A DNA stretch of 35,206 nt. Source: Gemmatimonadota bacterium (GTDB lineage Bacteria > Gemmatimonadota > Gemmatimonadetes > Longimicrobiales > Gaopeijiaceae). The notes under the pieces were generated by a model. It was not told the origin of the DNA, searched no databases, and saw nothing but the letters and a program-made list of their open reading frames with translations. Positions 14,556 through 21,916 of the stretch are shown here, piece after piece (the first letter of the stretch is position 1; each line of letters opens with the position of its first letter). Position numbers and translations under genes: made by a program. The stretch is from positions 1 to 35,206 of the forward strand of contig SKKH01000007.1 in assembly GCA_007121555.1 (NCBI GenBank), read 5' to 3'.

Positions 14556-15806
14556 CTACCCCTCCACCATGGGGAGAGGCTGCCGGGGACCCTCGGTCAA
14601 CTCGATGCCGCGAATCTGAAGGATCCGGATCAGGGCGTCCCCGATCTTGTTGTTGGGGGTGGAGGCTCCGGCCGTCAGTCCCAGTTCGAAGGGGCCTTCG
14701 GGAAGCCAGTCCACCTCTTCGCTCTCCGGTGCGTGGACCGCCAACTCGGGCTTGTGGCGGATCCGGCCCGTCGTGGTGTCGATGCAGGCGGAGTCCTCGA
14801 TGTGGAAGGTCCGCGTGTACTGCCGGCACATGTGAGCCAGGTGGTTGGTGTTCGATGAGTTGTATCCACCGATCACCACCATGATGTCCGGAGGCGAGTC
14901 CATCATCTCCTTGACCGCGTCCTGCCGTTCCTGGGTCGCGGAGCAGATGGTGCCGAAGGACCGGAAGTTCTCCTCCGTGTACTCATCTCCCATGGCCTCC
15001 CGCATGGCCGCCTCGAGTTCCTCGCCGATGGCCATGGACTCGTTGGCCAGCATGGTCGTCTGGTTGGCCACGCCGAAGCGCTTCAGATCCCGATCCGGGT
15101 CGAACCCCTCCGACGACTTCTCCTTGAAGCGCTCGAGGAAGGCCTCCCGGGTGAGATGTCCCGGCGCCCGGGTGATGTAGTCGCACACCAGGTGAGCCTC
15201 TTCCATGTTCCGGACGATGATGTACTTGCCGCCTTCGTGCTTCCGCACCTGAGAGGCGGTGGCCCGGCTCTCCTCGTGGGTGTACTTGCCGTGGATGATG
15301 GCGGTGAACCCGTCGCGGGCGTAGCCTTCCACCCGCTTCCACACCAGGAGGACCGAGCCGCAGGTCGTGTCGACCAGAACACAGCCGATCTTCTCGAGCT
15401 CGTTGAACGCCTCGATGGTGACCCCGAAGGCGGGCAGGAGGACCACGTCCTCGGAGGTGATGCTCCCGAAGTCGAAATCGCCCTCGTCATCGGGGTAGAT
15501 GAACTCGATCCCCATCTCCTCCATGCGTCGGTTCACATGGGGATTGTGGATGATCTCGCCGACCAGGTAGACCTTCTTGTCGGGAAACTTGGTCCGGGTC
15601 TCGTAGGCGTAGTCCACCGCCCGGTCCACCCCGTAGCAGAAGCCGAACTCCTCAGCCAGCCGGACCGTCACGTCTCCGAAGGTCCGCCGACACCCCTGGT
15701 TGCGGATCCGATTCACCAGCTCCGAGTGGTACTCGGCTTCGATGACCGGTCTGACCTGTTCCTTGAGGCCGAACCCCTTCCTGAAATACGTCTCCTTCGT
15801 TGCCAT
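14556..15806 (-). CDS. ispH: 4-hydroxy-3-methylbut-2-enyl diphosphate reductase, long plant/cyanobacterial type
   Basis: IspH catalyses the last step of the methylerythritol phosphate pathway, reducing HMBPP to IPP and DMAPP with a 4Fe-4S cluster. The three cluster cysteines are C57 (FCYGV), C149 (DTTCGSV) and C288 (TICSATQERQ). YTHEES (about 175-180) and the NEIIHNPHVN-like segment GEIIHNPHVN (83-92) are also conserved. At 416 residues it is about 100 longer than E. coli IspH. It has an N-terminal extension and an internal insertion (about 205-245), which are features of plant and cyanobacterial HDR proteins. GCAAGG lies about 8 nt before the ATG. It is divergent from fxsA and convergent with marR. 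Confidence 0.94.
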   Translation of the reverse strand: MATKETYFRKGFGLKEQVRPVIEAEYHSELVNRIRNQGCRRTFGDVTVRLAEEFGFCYGVDRAVDYAYETRTKFPDKKVYLVGEIIHNPHVNRRMEEMGIEFIYPDDEGDFDFGSITSEDVVLLPAFGVTIEAFNELEKIGCVLVDTTCGSVLLVWKRVEGYARDGFTAIIHGKYTHEESRATASQVRKHEGGKYIIVRNMEEAHLVCDYITRAPGHLTREAFLERFKEKSSEGFDPDRDLKRFGVANQTTMLANESMAIGEELEAAMREAMGDEYTEENFRSFGTICSATQERQDAVKEMMDSPPDIMVVIGGYNSSNTNHLAHMCRQYTRTFHIEDSACIDTTTGRIRHKPELAVHAPESEEVDWLPEGPFELGLTAGASTPNNKIGDALIRILQIRGIELTEGPRQPLPMVEG

Positions 15807-16149
15807 CCGCCCATACCTTGCTTCGAAGCGTTAATCTTCCAGAATAGAGCGGTCCCGGGAGTCGGAACCGCACCCCACAATGTGCCACTGGTGGCCCAGG
15901 GGGCCAACCCCGAGGGTCGACCCTCGGCCGGCGGTGCCATGGGTGGTCACGCCGGCACGGCGTCTACCTTCGGAGGACCACACCCGGTTCCACCGCCTCG
16001 GCGCTCTACCCGGATCCACCGGCTCCGGTCCCCATGCCACCGCCCCGGGGGGACCGATATCCTATCTACTGCAGCGGGAGGGCGGCATTCGCTGGCGCGG
16101 ACAGCGGTCCGCCGCCGCCGCTTCGCCTCCCAGGGATGACACCGACGTG
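15807..16149. other. Divergent ispH-fxsA intergenic region rich in dyads
   Basis: I see no gene in this 343-bp region. It contains the palindrome GCTTCGAAGC (15820-15829) just upstream of ispH, GCCAC-TG-GTGGC (15884-15895) and a perfect 18-bp palindrome at 15910-15927. TATTCT (15841-15846, minus strand) is a possible ispH -10. TATCCT/TATCTA near 16060-16070 could be an fxsA -10. Neither has a convincing -35. Confidence 0.5.
15910..15927. repeat. Perfect 18-bp palindrome
   Basis: CCGAGGGTCGACCCTCGG reads identically on both strands with no spacer. It lies about 105 bp upstream of the ispH start and 220 bp upstream of fxsA, so it could be an operator or a cruciform/hairpin element. No regulator is recognised for it. 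Confidence 0.7.
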
Positions 16150-16665
16150 ATGACCCGACTCGGATGCCTCTTCGTCGTGGTTCCGCTGGTGGAGTTGGCT
16201 CTCCTCATCCAGGTGGGGCAGTGGGTGGGGGTGTGGCCCACCGTCCTCCTGGTCGCCATCACGGGACTGGCGGGTCTCGTGCTCGTTCGACGCGAAGGAA
16301 CGCGAACTCTGATTCGGATTCAGACCGAGGTGAACGCGGGCCGCCTCCCGCACCGGGCCCTGCTGGACGGTGCCTTTCTTCTGGTGGCTGGAGCGTTTCT
16401 CATGACCCCGGGCGTGCTCACCGATGTCCTGGCCTTCGCGCTCCTCCTCCCTCGTAGCCGGAGCCTGATCGCCCGGAGCATCCTGGCCCGGCTCCGGAGG
16501 GCCATGGAAGCGGGAACGGTGCAGTTCCAGATGTTCGGGGGTGGGGTTCCTCCGCGGGGCGGTCCGGGGTTCGGGCCTGGCCCTCCCCGCCATCCCGGAG
16601 TCGGCCCGGAGGACGACGAGGACGATTCCCCACCGCCGCGCCCCGGCGAGATCGTTCAGGATTGA
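16150..16665 (+). CDS. fxsA: FxsA family membrane protein
   Basis: FxsA is a small inner-membrane protein; in E. coli its overproduction relieves phage T7 exclusion by the F plasmid PifA. This 171-residue copy has the family pattern: a first membrane helix with PLVELALLIQVGQWVG (about 12-27), a second at about 30-47, then VLVRREGTRTL. An amphipathic region and a hydrophobic hairpin near LVAGAFLMTPGVLTD follow. The cytoplasmic tail is Gly/Pro-rich then acidic (about 120-171). The frame is open for 90 codons upstream, but that stretch is low-complexity, so I use ATG 16150; GTG 16147 is equally placed, 10 nt after AGGGA. Confidence 0.88.
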   Translation: MTRLGCLFVVVPLVELALLIQVGQWVGVWPTVLLVAITGLAGLVLVRREGTRTLIRIQTEVNAGRLPHRALLDGAFLLVAGAFLMTPGVLTDVLAFALLLPRSRSLIARSILARLRRAMEAGTVQFQMFGGGVPPRGGPGFGPGPPRHPGVGPEDDEDDSPPPRPGEIVQD

Positions 16666-16812
16666 GAGGCACTTGATCGTGAGCGAAGAGTAGGCTCCAG
16701 TCCAGGAACGGTGTAGGCACGCTGGGCGCCGATTACAGCAGCCTTACAGTAAGTGATCTGTTACAATTGGGTCATCACGTGACGAAACAGCCCCGATGGA
16801 GGATGAAGTCCC

Positions 16813-17883
16813 ATGGAGGAACGAGTTGATTTCCTGAAGGCGCTTCTCGACGAGTCCGGGCCTTCCGGTTTCGAGGTCCGACCGGCTCGGCTCTGGCGCC
16901 GGGAGGCGTCGGACTTCGCCGACCGTGTGTGGGCCGATGTCCACGGGAACTCCTTTGCGGTCCTGGGAGAGGATCGGCGTCCCCGAGTGATGTTGGCCGG
17001 ACACATGGACGAGATCGGCCTGCAGCTCACTCACATCGACGAGGACGGGTTCCTGTATGTAGAGGGGATCGGTGGGTGGGATTCCCAGGTCCTCGTGGGG
17101 CAGAGGGTCCGGGTGCTGGGAAGGGACGGAGACGTTCCCGGAGTCATGGGGAAGAAGCCCATTCACCTCATGAAGCCCGAGGACCGGAAGAAGGTGACCG
17201 AGATCCGGGATCTATGGATCGACGTGGGGGCCGAATCCCGGGACCAGGTGGGTGAGATGGGAATCCGGGTCGGGGATCCTGCCGTCCTCGCCTCGGGATT
17301 CCAGCGTCTGGCTGGAGACCGGATCGCGTCCCGGGCCATCGACAACAGGGTGGGGGCCTTCGTCGTGCTGGAGGCCCTCCGTCTCCTGAAGGACGACCCG
17401 GCTCCCCACGCCGGGGTGGTGGCGGTGGCCACCTCCCAGGAGGAGATCGGATACTCGGGGGGTGGGGCGCGGAGCTCAGCCTTCTCCCTGGAACCCGATG
17501 TGGCGGTGGCCGTCGACGTCACCTTCGCCACCGACGTACCCGATGCGTCAAAGAAGGAGGTCGGCGAACACAAGATCGGCGGGGGTCCTGTCCTCACCCG
17601 GGGATCGGCCACGCATCCCCTCGTCATGGAGCGGCTCATCGATACCGCCGAGGCCGAAGAGATTCCAGTCACCCTCCACGCTTCGCCCCTGGCGACCCGC
17701 ACCGACGCCGACGCCATCTTCCTGGTGCGAACAGGGGTCCCCACCGGACTCGTGTCCATCCCGAACCGCTACATGCACTCGCCCAGTGAGCTCGTGTCCC
17801 TCTCGGACCTGGAGCGGGCGGCTCAGCTCCTGGCGGCCTTCGTTCGGGCGCTGGAGCCCGACGTCTCCTTCATCCAGGAGTGA
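16813..17883 (+). CDS. M42 family dinuclear-zinc aminopeptidase (TET-like)
   Basis: M42 peptidases assemble into dodecameric TET particles that trim peptides from the N-terminus; some members are endoglucanase-annotated by legacy error. All metal and catalytic residues are visible: H64 and D66 in AGHMDEIG, D177 in RAIDNRVG, E210/E211 in SQEEIGYSGG, D235 in AVDVT, and H322 in NRYMHSP. At 356 residues it is the usual length. ATG 16813 follows AGGATGAAG. The 3' end overlaps the convergent ctaA gene by 61 bp. TACAAT at 16762-16767 might be a -10 element, but its -35 is weak. Cytosolic peptide turnover is the likely role. Confidence 0.93.
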   Translation: MEERVDFLKALLDESGPSGFEVRPARLWRREASDFADRVWADVHGNSFAVLGEDRRPRVMLAGHMDEIGLQLTHIDEDGFLYVEGIGGWDSQVLVGQRVRVLGRDGDVPGVMGKKPIHLMKPEDRKKVTEIRDLWIDVGAESRDQVGEMGIRVGDPAVLASGFQRLAGDRIASRAIDNRVGAFVVLEALRLLKDDPAPHAGVVAVATSQEEIGYSGGGARSSAFSLEPDVAVAVDVTFATDVPDASKKEVGEHKIGGGPVLTRGSATHPLVMERLIDTAEAEEIPVTLHASPLATRTDADAIFLVRTGVPTGLVSIPNRYMHSPSELVSLSDLERAAQLLAAFVRALEPDVSFIQE

Positions 17884-18824
17884 GACGCCGGCGACCGGGC
17901 TGCGGCCCCTGAGCCGGCCCAGGCCAGGATGAGGCCGATCCACAGGAGGTCGGCCAGGAGCAGATGGAGCAGGCGAGACCAGATGGGGTTCATGAGGAGC
18001 ACGGTCACGGGCCCCACCAGGAGCTGAAGCAGACCCAGCCCCGCCACGGTGGCAACCAGGGTCCGGGCCACTGGGTCGGTCTCGAGCCGTCGGAACCGTC
18101 CTGCGCTCCAGAAGATCAGCGCCACCACGAACACGGCCAGGATCGGGTGGGTGAGACGCAGATAGATCAGGAGATGTTCGCCCGTCAGGTACTGGCCCAG
18201 CCCCTCGGCCACACTCTCGGCCGGGAAGGCGGTGGCGGCCAGGCCGGTCCAGCTTCCAGTCCAGGCCAGGACGAGAGTTCCGACCACCGCAGGCCAGAGC
18301 GCCCGCGCCTTCGGTCCCCCAAGCGACGGGATCCGTGGGGTGCCCCGGCTGGCCCAGAACGGGGTCACGGCCAGGGCGGCCATGAGAAGGAAGGTGTTGG
18401 TGACGTGAAGGGGTCGCAGCACGATCCGGGCGGTGGAGATGTCTCCCGCCACCCATCCGTAGATCACGAGAACCGCCCCGAAGATGGATTCGGTCACGGT
18501 GAAGAGCAGGGCGAGGCCGGCCCCGATGCGCACCGGATGCCGCCGGACGAACCCCTTCAGCGCCCAGGCGAAGAGGATCACCACGAGGAGAAGGACCAGC
18601 CCCGAAGAGATTCTGTGGACGAACTCCACCCAGGTCGGGAAGGTGTGTCCTGCGGGGACCACGGCGCCGTGGCAGAGGGGCCAATCGGTTCCACACCCGT
18701 CGCCGGATTCGGAGATCCTCAGGAAATAGCCCCAGAGGATCACGAGGATCGAATAGCCGAAAACCCCCCAGGCGAAGCGGGCGAAGCCCGAAGGGCTCGA
18801 GGTGCGGTCGGCGGGCTGGGTCAT
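17823..18824 (-). CDS. ctaA: Heme A synthase (COX15/CtaA family)
   Basis: CtaA oxidises the C8 methyl group of heme O to make heme A for aa3-type cytochrome oxidases. The 333-residue protein has about eight hydrophobic helices in two pseudo-repeats. Haem-ligand histidines are H70 (EFVHR), H140 (RPLHVTN), H226 (RLTHP) and H287 (RLLHLLLAD). E67 and the extracytoplasmic cysteine pair C44/C51 (GDGCGTDWPLCHG) are also conserved. Its presence implies an aerobic respiratory chain with haem A. The C-terminal 20 residues are hydrophilic and encoded in the 61-bp overlap with the convergent M42 peptidase. No ctaB or oxidase subunit genes are in the window. Confidence 0.94.
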   Translation of the reverse strand: MTQPADRTSSPSGFARFAWGVFGYSILVILWGYFLRISESGDGCGTDWPLCHGAVVPAGHTFPTWVEFVHRISSGLVLLLVVILFAWALKGFVRRHPVRIGAGLALLFTVTESIFGAVLVIYGWVAGDISTARIVLRPLHVTNTFLLMAALAVTPFWASRGTPRIPSLGGPKARALWPAVVGTLVLAWTGSWTGLAATAFPAESVAEGLGQYLTGEHLLIYLRLTHPILAVFVVALIFWSAGRFRRLETDPVARTLVATVAGLGLLQLLVGPVTVLLMNPIWSRLLHLLLADLLWIGLILAWAGSGAAARSPASHSWMKETSGSSARTKAARS

Positions 18825-18913
18825 GCGACGTGGCGGAAGGGACGCGGGTTCGCTGGTGAGCCTTCGGGCCGTGGATTCGGCTCGGGCGCAGCCACTAGGG
18901 TGGGTCCCGTGCG

Positions 18914-18943
18914 TTGACTCGGTCCGACGGCGTTCGTTAAACT
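18914..18943 (+). promoter_or_regulatory. Promoter upstream of the GAF-domain gene
   Basis: TTGACT (18914-18919) and TAAACT (18938-18943) are 18 bp apart in the 195-bp divergent gap between ctaA and the GAF gene. The -35 matches the consensus at five of six positions. A GGGGGCG/CGCCCCC stem (18971-18977, 18988-18994) would lie in the 5' leader, about 25 nt before the ATG, and could hinder ribosome access. Confidence 0.5.
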
Positions 18944-19019
18944 AACCATTCTCGGCATCAAGTATGAACAGGGGGCGGACGGCTGGACGCCCCCGATCCC
19001 ATAGGTACTGGACACATCC

Positions 19020-19490
19020 ATGATCAACGCCACCGAAGTGGTGAAAGAGCTCCAGGAGATGCGCGACAACGGGTATCTCTCCGACGCCCTCCTCCGGCAG
19101 GCCGTGAAGCGGATTGCGGCCTCCGACGAACGGTTCGATTGGGTCGGCGTCTACCTTTTGAACAAAGAGGGCGACGAACTCTGGCTCCACAACTACGTGG
19201 GTGATCCCACCGAGCACGCGAAGATCGCGGTCGGTCAGGGCGTCTGTGGGGTGGCGGTTCAGGAGAAGCAGAACCAGAACGTTCCCGACGTGACCGAACG
19301 GGAGAACTATCTGGCCTGCTCCCCCCATGTCCAGTCCGAGATGGTGGTCCTGATTCGGGCCGGAGACGAGATCTTCGGCCAGATCGATCTGGACTCGGAG
19401 GAGCCGGCGGCCTTCACCGACGACGATGAGGACGCCCTGCAGGCCGTTTCAGACAAGCTGGCGGAACAGATCGCGGCCGAGCGTCGCTGA
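19020..19490 (+). CDS. GAF-domain protein related to free methionine-R-sulfoxide reductase
   Basis: The 156-residue protein is a single GAF domain. Its core WVGVYLL ... GQGVCGVAV ... NVPDV ... LACSPHVQSEMVVLI ... FGQIDLDSE ... FTDDDE closely follows the YebR/fRMsr pattern. That enzyme reduces free L-methionine-R-sulfoxide with three cysteines. The cysteine of GVCG (C76) and that of LACS (C100, equivalent to the catalytic one) are present with the family's 24-residue spacing. The third, ten residues before GVCG, is a histidine (H66). The protein may therefore be an atypical reductase using another reductant, or a GAF sensor that lost catalysis. It is monocistronic or weakly linked to the hydrolase gene downstream through the hairpin at 19538. 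Confidence 0.75.
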   Translation: MINATEVVKELQEMRDNGYLSDALLRQAVKRIAASDERFDWVGVYLLNKEGDELWLHNYVGDPTEHAKIAVGQGVCGVAVQEKQNQNVPDVTERENYLACSPHVQSEMVVLIRAGDEIFGQIDLDSEEPAAFTDDDEDALQAVSDKLAEQIAAERR

Positions 19491-19534
19491 GGCCGGGTCC
19501 GGCCCGGCGACGGTCGCCCCCCTTCGCCAAGCCC

Positions 19535-20320
19535 ATGAAAGAGCCCCGCGTTGTCCAGGCCGACAACGCGGGGCTCTTTGCGCTTTCCGGAACCCGGAGC
19601 TTCATCCTAGGCCGCCGTCGGGTGGCGCTGGTGGATCCAGGGCCCCACGAAGCGGGGCATATGGAAGCCCTGGCTCGCATGGTGGAGGACGCCGAGGAGG
19701 GGACGATCCTTCTGACCCACCGTCACCCGGATCATGCGGCGGGGGCTCCCGCGCTCTCCGCTCGGCTCGGCTTCCCTGTCCGATCAGGAAGACCCGCTGG
19801 GGCCCTGGCCCACGGAGACGTCATCACCACCGACGAGGGCGAGCTCCAGGTGATCGCCACCCCCGGCCATTCCAGGGATCATGTGGCCTACTTCCTTCCC
19901 GATCACGGACTTCTCCTGGCCGGTGATCTCATCCTGGGAGAGGGCTCCACGACCTGGGTCGGGGAGTATCCCGGCTGCGTTGCCGACTATCTGGCCTCTC
20001 TGGACCGGGTGGCCGAGCTCCCCCTCCACCGGATCCTTTCGGCCCACGGTCCTCCACTCGACGATCCCGACGAGGCGATCCAACGGTACCGGACCCATCG
20101 CCTCGGGCGGATCGCCCAGGTCCGTCGCGCCCTGGAAAGAGAGCCGGAGCTCTCCGTCGAGGAGCTGGTGGATCGGGTCTATTCCCAGGCCCTCCCCCAC
20201 TCGCTGAGGGAGGGCGCTCGGTGGAGCCTTCGGGCGATCCTGGATCATCTCGGAGTCGCCCCCTTCCCCCGGGACGGCGTGCCCACGGAAAGTGGCGGAT
20301 CGCTGGAGCAGGGGACTTAG
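19535..20320 (+). CDS. Metallo-beta-lactamase-fold hydrolase, LACTB2-like
   Basis: The 261-residue protein has the metal-binding motif THRHPDHAAG (H62, H64, D66, H67), H112 (TPGHSRDH), D131 (LAGDLI) and H171 (SAHGPP). A C-terminal winged-helix-like domain (about 195-245) resembles LACTB2, an RNA endonuclease-type MBL protein; related bacterial proteins are annotated as glyoxalase II-like. The segment NAGLFALSGTRSFILG near the N-terminus matches the NPGPFTLxGTNTYLVG pattern of the family, so coding begins upstream of it, within the hairpin at 19538-19579. ATG 19535 is the only ATG there and has no visible Shine-Dalgarno. Expression is therefore likely limited by that structure. Substrate unknown. 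Confidence 0.88.
   Translation: MKEPRVVQADNAGLFALSGTRSFILGRRRVALVDPGPHEAGHMEALARMVEDAEEGTILLTHRHPDHAAGAPALSARLGFPVRSGRPAGALAHGDVITTDEGELQVIATPGHSRDHVAYFLPDHGLLLAGDLILGEGSTTWVGEYPGCVADYLASLDRVAELPLHRILSAHGPPLDDPDEAIQRYRTHRLGRIAQVRRALEREPELSVEELVDRVYSQALPHSLREGARWSLRAILDHLGVAPFPRDGVPTESGGSLEQGT
19538..19579 (+). terminator. Perfect 18-bp-stem hairpin overlapping the start of the MBL-fold gene
   Basis: Arms 19538-19555 and 19562-19579 are exact reverse complements (AAAGAGCCCCGCGTTGTC and its mate) around the loop CAGGCC. The layout, with A-tract, GC-rich stem and T-tract, is that of an intrinsic, possibly bidirectional terminator 47 bp after the GAF gene stop. It begins at codon 2 of the next gene and extends through codon 15. 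TTTGCGCTTT after the stem is a poor U-tract. Confidence 0.8.
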
Positions 20321-20337
20321 AAGCCGGTCCTGCCGTC

Positions 20338-20367
20338 TTGCCTCCGGTCGGCGGGCGGTGCTAACCT
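20338..20367 (+). promoter_or_regulatory. Putative promoter for the glcD operon
   Basis: TTGCCT (20338-20343) and TAACCT (20362-20367) are 18 bp apart with TGC directly before the -10. This is the same layout as the element at 6527-6556. It lies 18 bp after the hydrolase stop and about 120 bp before the glcD start. The -10 is weak by the E. coli consensus. Confidence 0.35.
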
Positions 20368-20485
20368 CCGGGGCACCCGTGGGCGGGTCTCGCCCCCCGG
20401 GTCGCACCGGCTCTCCGGGCCCGCGGAGAGGATCTCCCGGGCCGCCTTCCCTTGCCCGAACCCCCCCGCCTCGAGCCCACAGGCC

Positions 20486-21916
20486 GTGTCTCAGGTCACC
20501 GCCACCCTGGAGCCCTCGCTGATCCGGACGCTCTCCGGGATCGTGGGCGAACGCGCCGTCATCACCGATCCCGAGCGGCTCCTCGTCTACGAGTCCGACG
20601 GGCTCACTCAGTATCGCTATCCACCCTCGGCGGTGGTGCTGCCCGCCTCGGTCGGGGAGCTCCAGCGGGTGATCCGAACCCTCCACGAGGCCGACCGTCC
20701 CTTCGTGGCCCGGGGCGCGGGGACCGGTCTCAGCGGGGGCGCCCTGGCGGTGGACGGGGCCGTGGTGGTCACCACCACGCGGATGAACCGGATTCTCGAG
20801 GTCGACGTCGAGAACCGGCGCGCCAGGGCTGAGCCCGGCGCCATCAACGCCCACCTGACCACGGCCGCCGCCCCCTTCGGTCTCTACTACGCCCCTGACC
20901 CCTCTTCGCAGAGCGCCTGTACTCTCGGGGGAAACGTGGCCGAGAACTCCGGGGGGCCCCACTGTCTCAAGTACGGGGTGACGACCCGGTACGTGACGGG
21001 CCTCACCGTCGTTCTCCCTGACGGGGAACTCCTGCGTCTGGGAGGGATGGGCCAGGAGACGCCCGGGCTCGACCTGGTCGGACTCTTCGTCGGATCGGAG
21101 GGGTGCTTCGGGGTGGTGGCCGAGATCGAGGTCCAGCTGCTTCCCCGGCCGGAGGGGGTGCGCACCCTCCTCGCCCTCTTCGACTCCCTGGAGGAGGCGG
21201 CCACCGCGGTCTCCAGGATCATCGAGACCGGGCTCCTTCCGGCGGCGCTGGAGATCATGGACCAGGCCACGATCCAGGCCGTGGAGGACTCGGTCTTCGC
21301 GGCGGGGATTCCTCGGGACGCGGCGGCGGCGCTGGTGGTGGAGTTCGACGGGATCGAGGTGACCCTGGATGCGGAAATGGCGGCGGCACGTGAGATCTGC
21401 CAGGACTCCGGGGCTCGTGAGGTGCGGACGGCGGCCCAGGCGGAGGAGCGGGAGGCCCTCTGGAAGGGTCGGAAAAAGGCCTTCGGGGCCATGGGCCGGA
21501 TCGCTCCGGATCTGATGGTCCAGGACGCCACCGTCCCCCGAAGCCGACTTCCCCAGGTCCTGGCCCGGATCGGGGAGATCGGCCGGCGCTACGACCTCCT
21601 GGTGGCCAATGTCTTCCACGCCGGCGACGGAAACCTTCACCCCAATCTTCTCTTCGACCGGAACGATCCCGACGAGCTGCGGCGGGTGGAGGAGGCGTCC
21701 CGGGAGATCATGGAGGTGTGTATCGAAGCCGGGGGGACGATCACCGGAGAGCACGGGGTGGGGCTGGACAAGCGAAAGTACCTTCCCCTGGTCCTGTCCC
21801 ACTCGGTTCTGGAGGCCATGGGTCAGGTGAAGGCCGCCTTCGACCCTGATGGTCGATGCAATCCGGGGAAGGTCCTGCCGGATGAGTATCTGATTTCGAC
21901 GAAGGATCCCCGATGA
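20486..21916 (+). CDS. glcD: FAD-linked glycolate/D-lactate oxidase subunit GlcD
   Basis: GlcD is the catalytic flavoprotein that oxidises glycolate or D-2-hydroxyacids and passes electrons to GlcE/GlcF. The PCMH-type FAD motif RGAGTGLSGGA is at 76-86. GGNVAENSGGPHCLKYG is near 150-166, FHAGDGNLHP (H378) is in the substrate/flavin site, and the C-terminal EHGVGLDKRKYL is present. The 476 residues are standard. It starts with GTG at 20486 after a 165-bp gap that holds a promoter-like element, and overlaps glcE by 4 bp. Substrate choice between glycolate and D-lactate cannot be decided from sequence; partner genes E and F follow with an aldehyde dehydrogenase between them. Confidence 0.93.
   Translation: MSQVTATLEPSLIRTLSGIVGERAVITDPERLLVYESDGLTQYRYPPSAVVLPASVGELQRVIRTLHEADRPFVARGAGTGLSGGALAVDGAVVVTTTRMNRILEVDVENRRARAEPGAINAHLTTAAAPFGLYYAPDPSSQSACTLGGNVAENSGGPHCLKYGVTTRYVTGLTVVLPDGELLRLGGMGQETPGLDLVGLFVGSEGCFGVVAEIEVQLLPRPEGVRTLLALFDSLEEAATAVSRIIETGLLPAALEIMDQATIQAVEDSVFAAGIPRDAAAALVVEFDGIEVTLDAEMAAAREICQDSGAREVRTAAQAEEREALWKGRKKAFGAMGRIAPDLMVQDATVPRSRLPQVLARIGEIGRRYDLLVANVFHAGDGNLHPNLLFDRNDPDELRRVEEASREIMEVCIEAGGTITGEHGVGLDKRKYLPLVLSHSVLEAMGQVKAAFDPDGRCNPGKVLPDEYLISTKDPR

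Noticed and set aside
16775-16782. TCACGTGA core as a third parS site
   Set aside because: Only the 8-bp core matches; the outer arms differ from the parS consensus.
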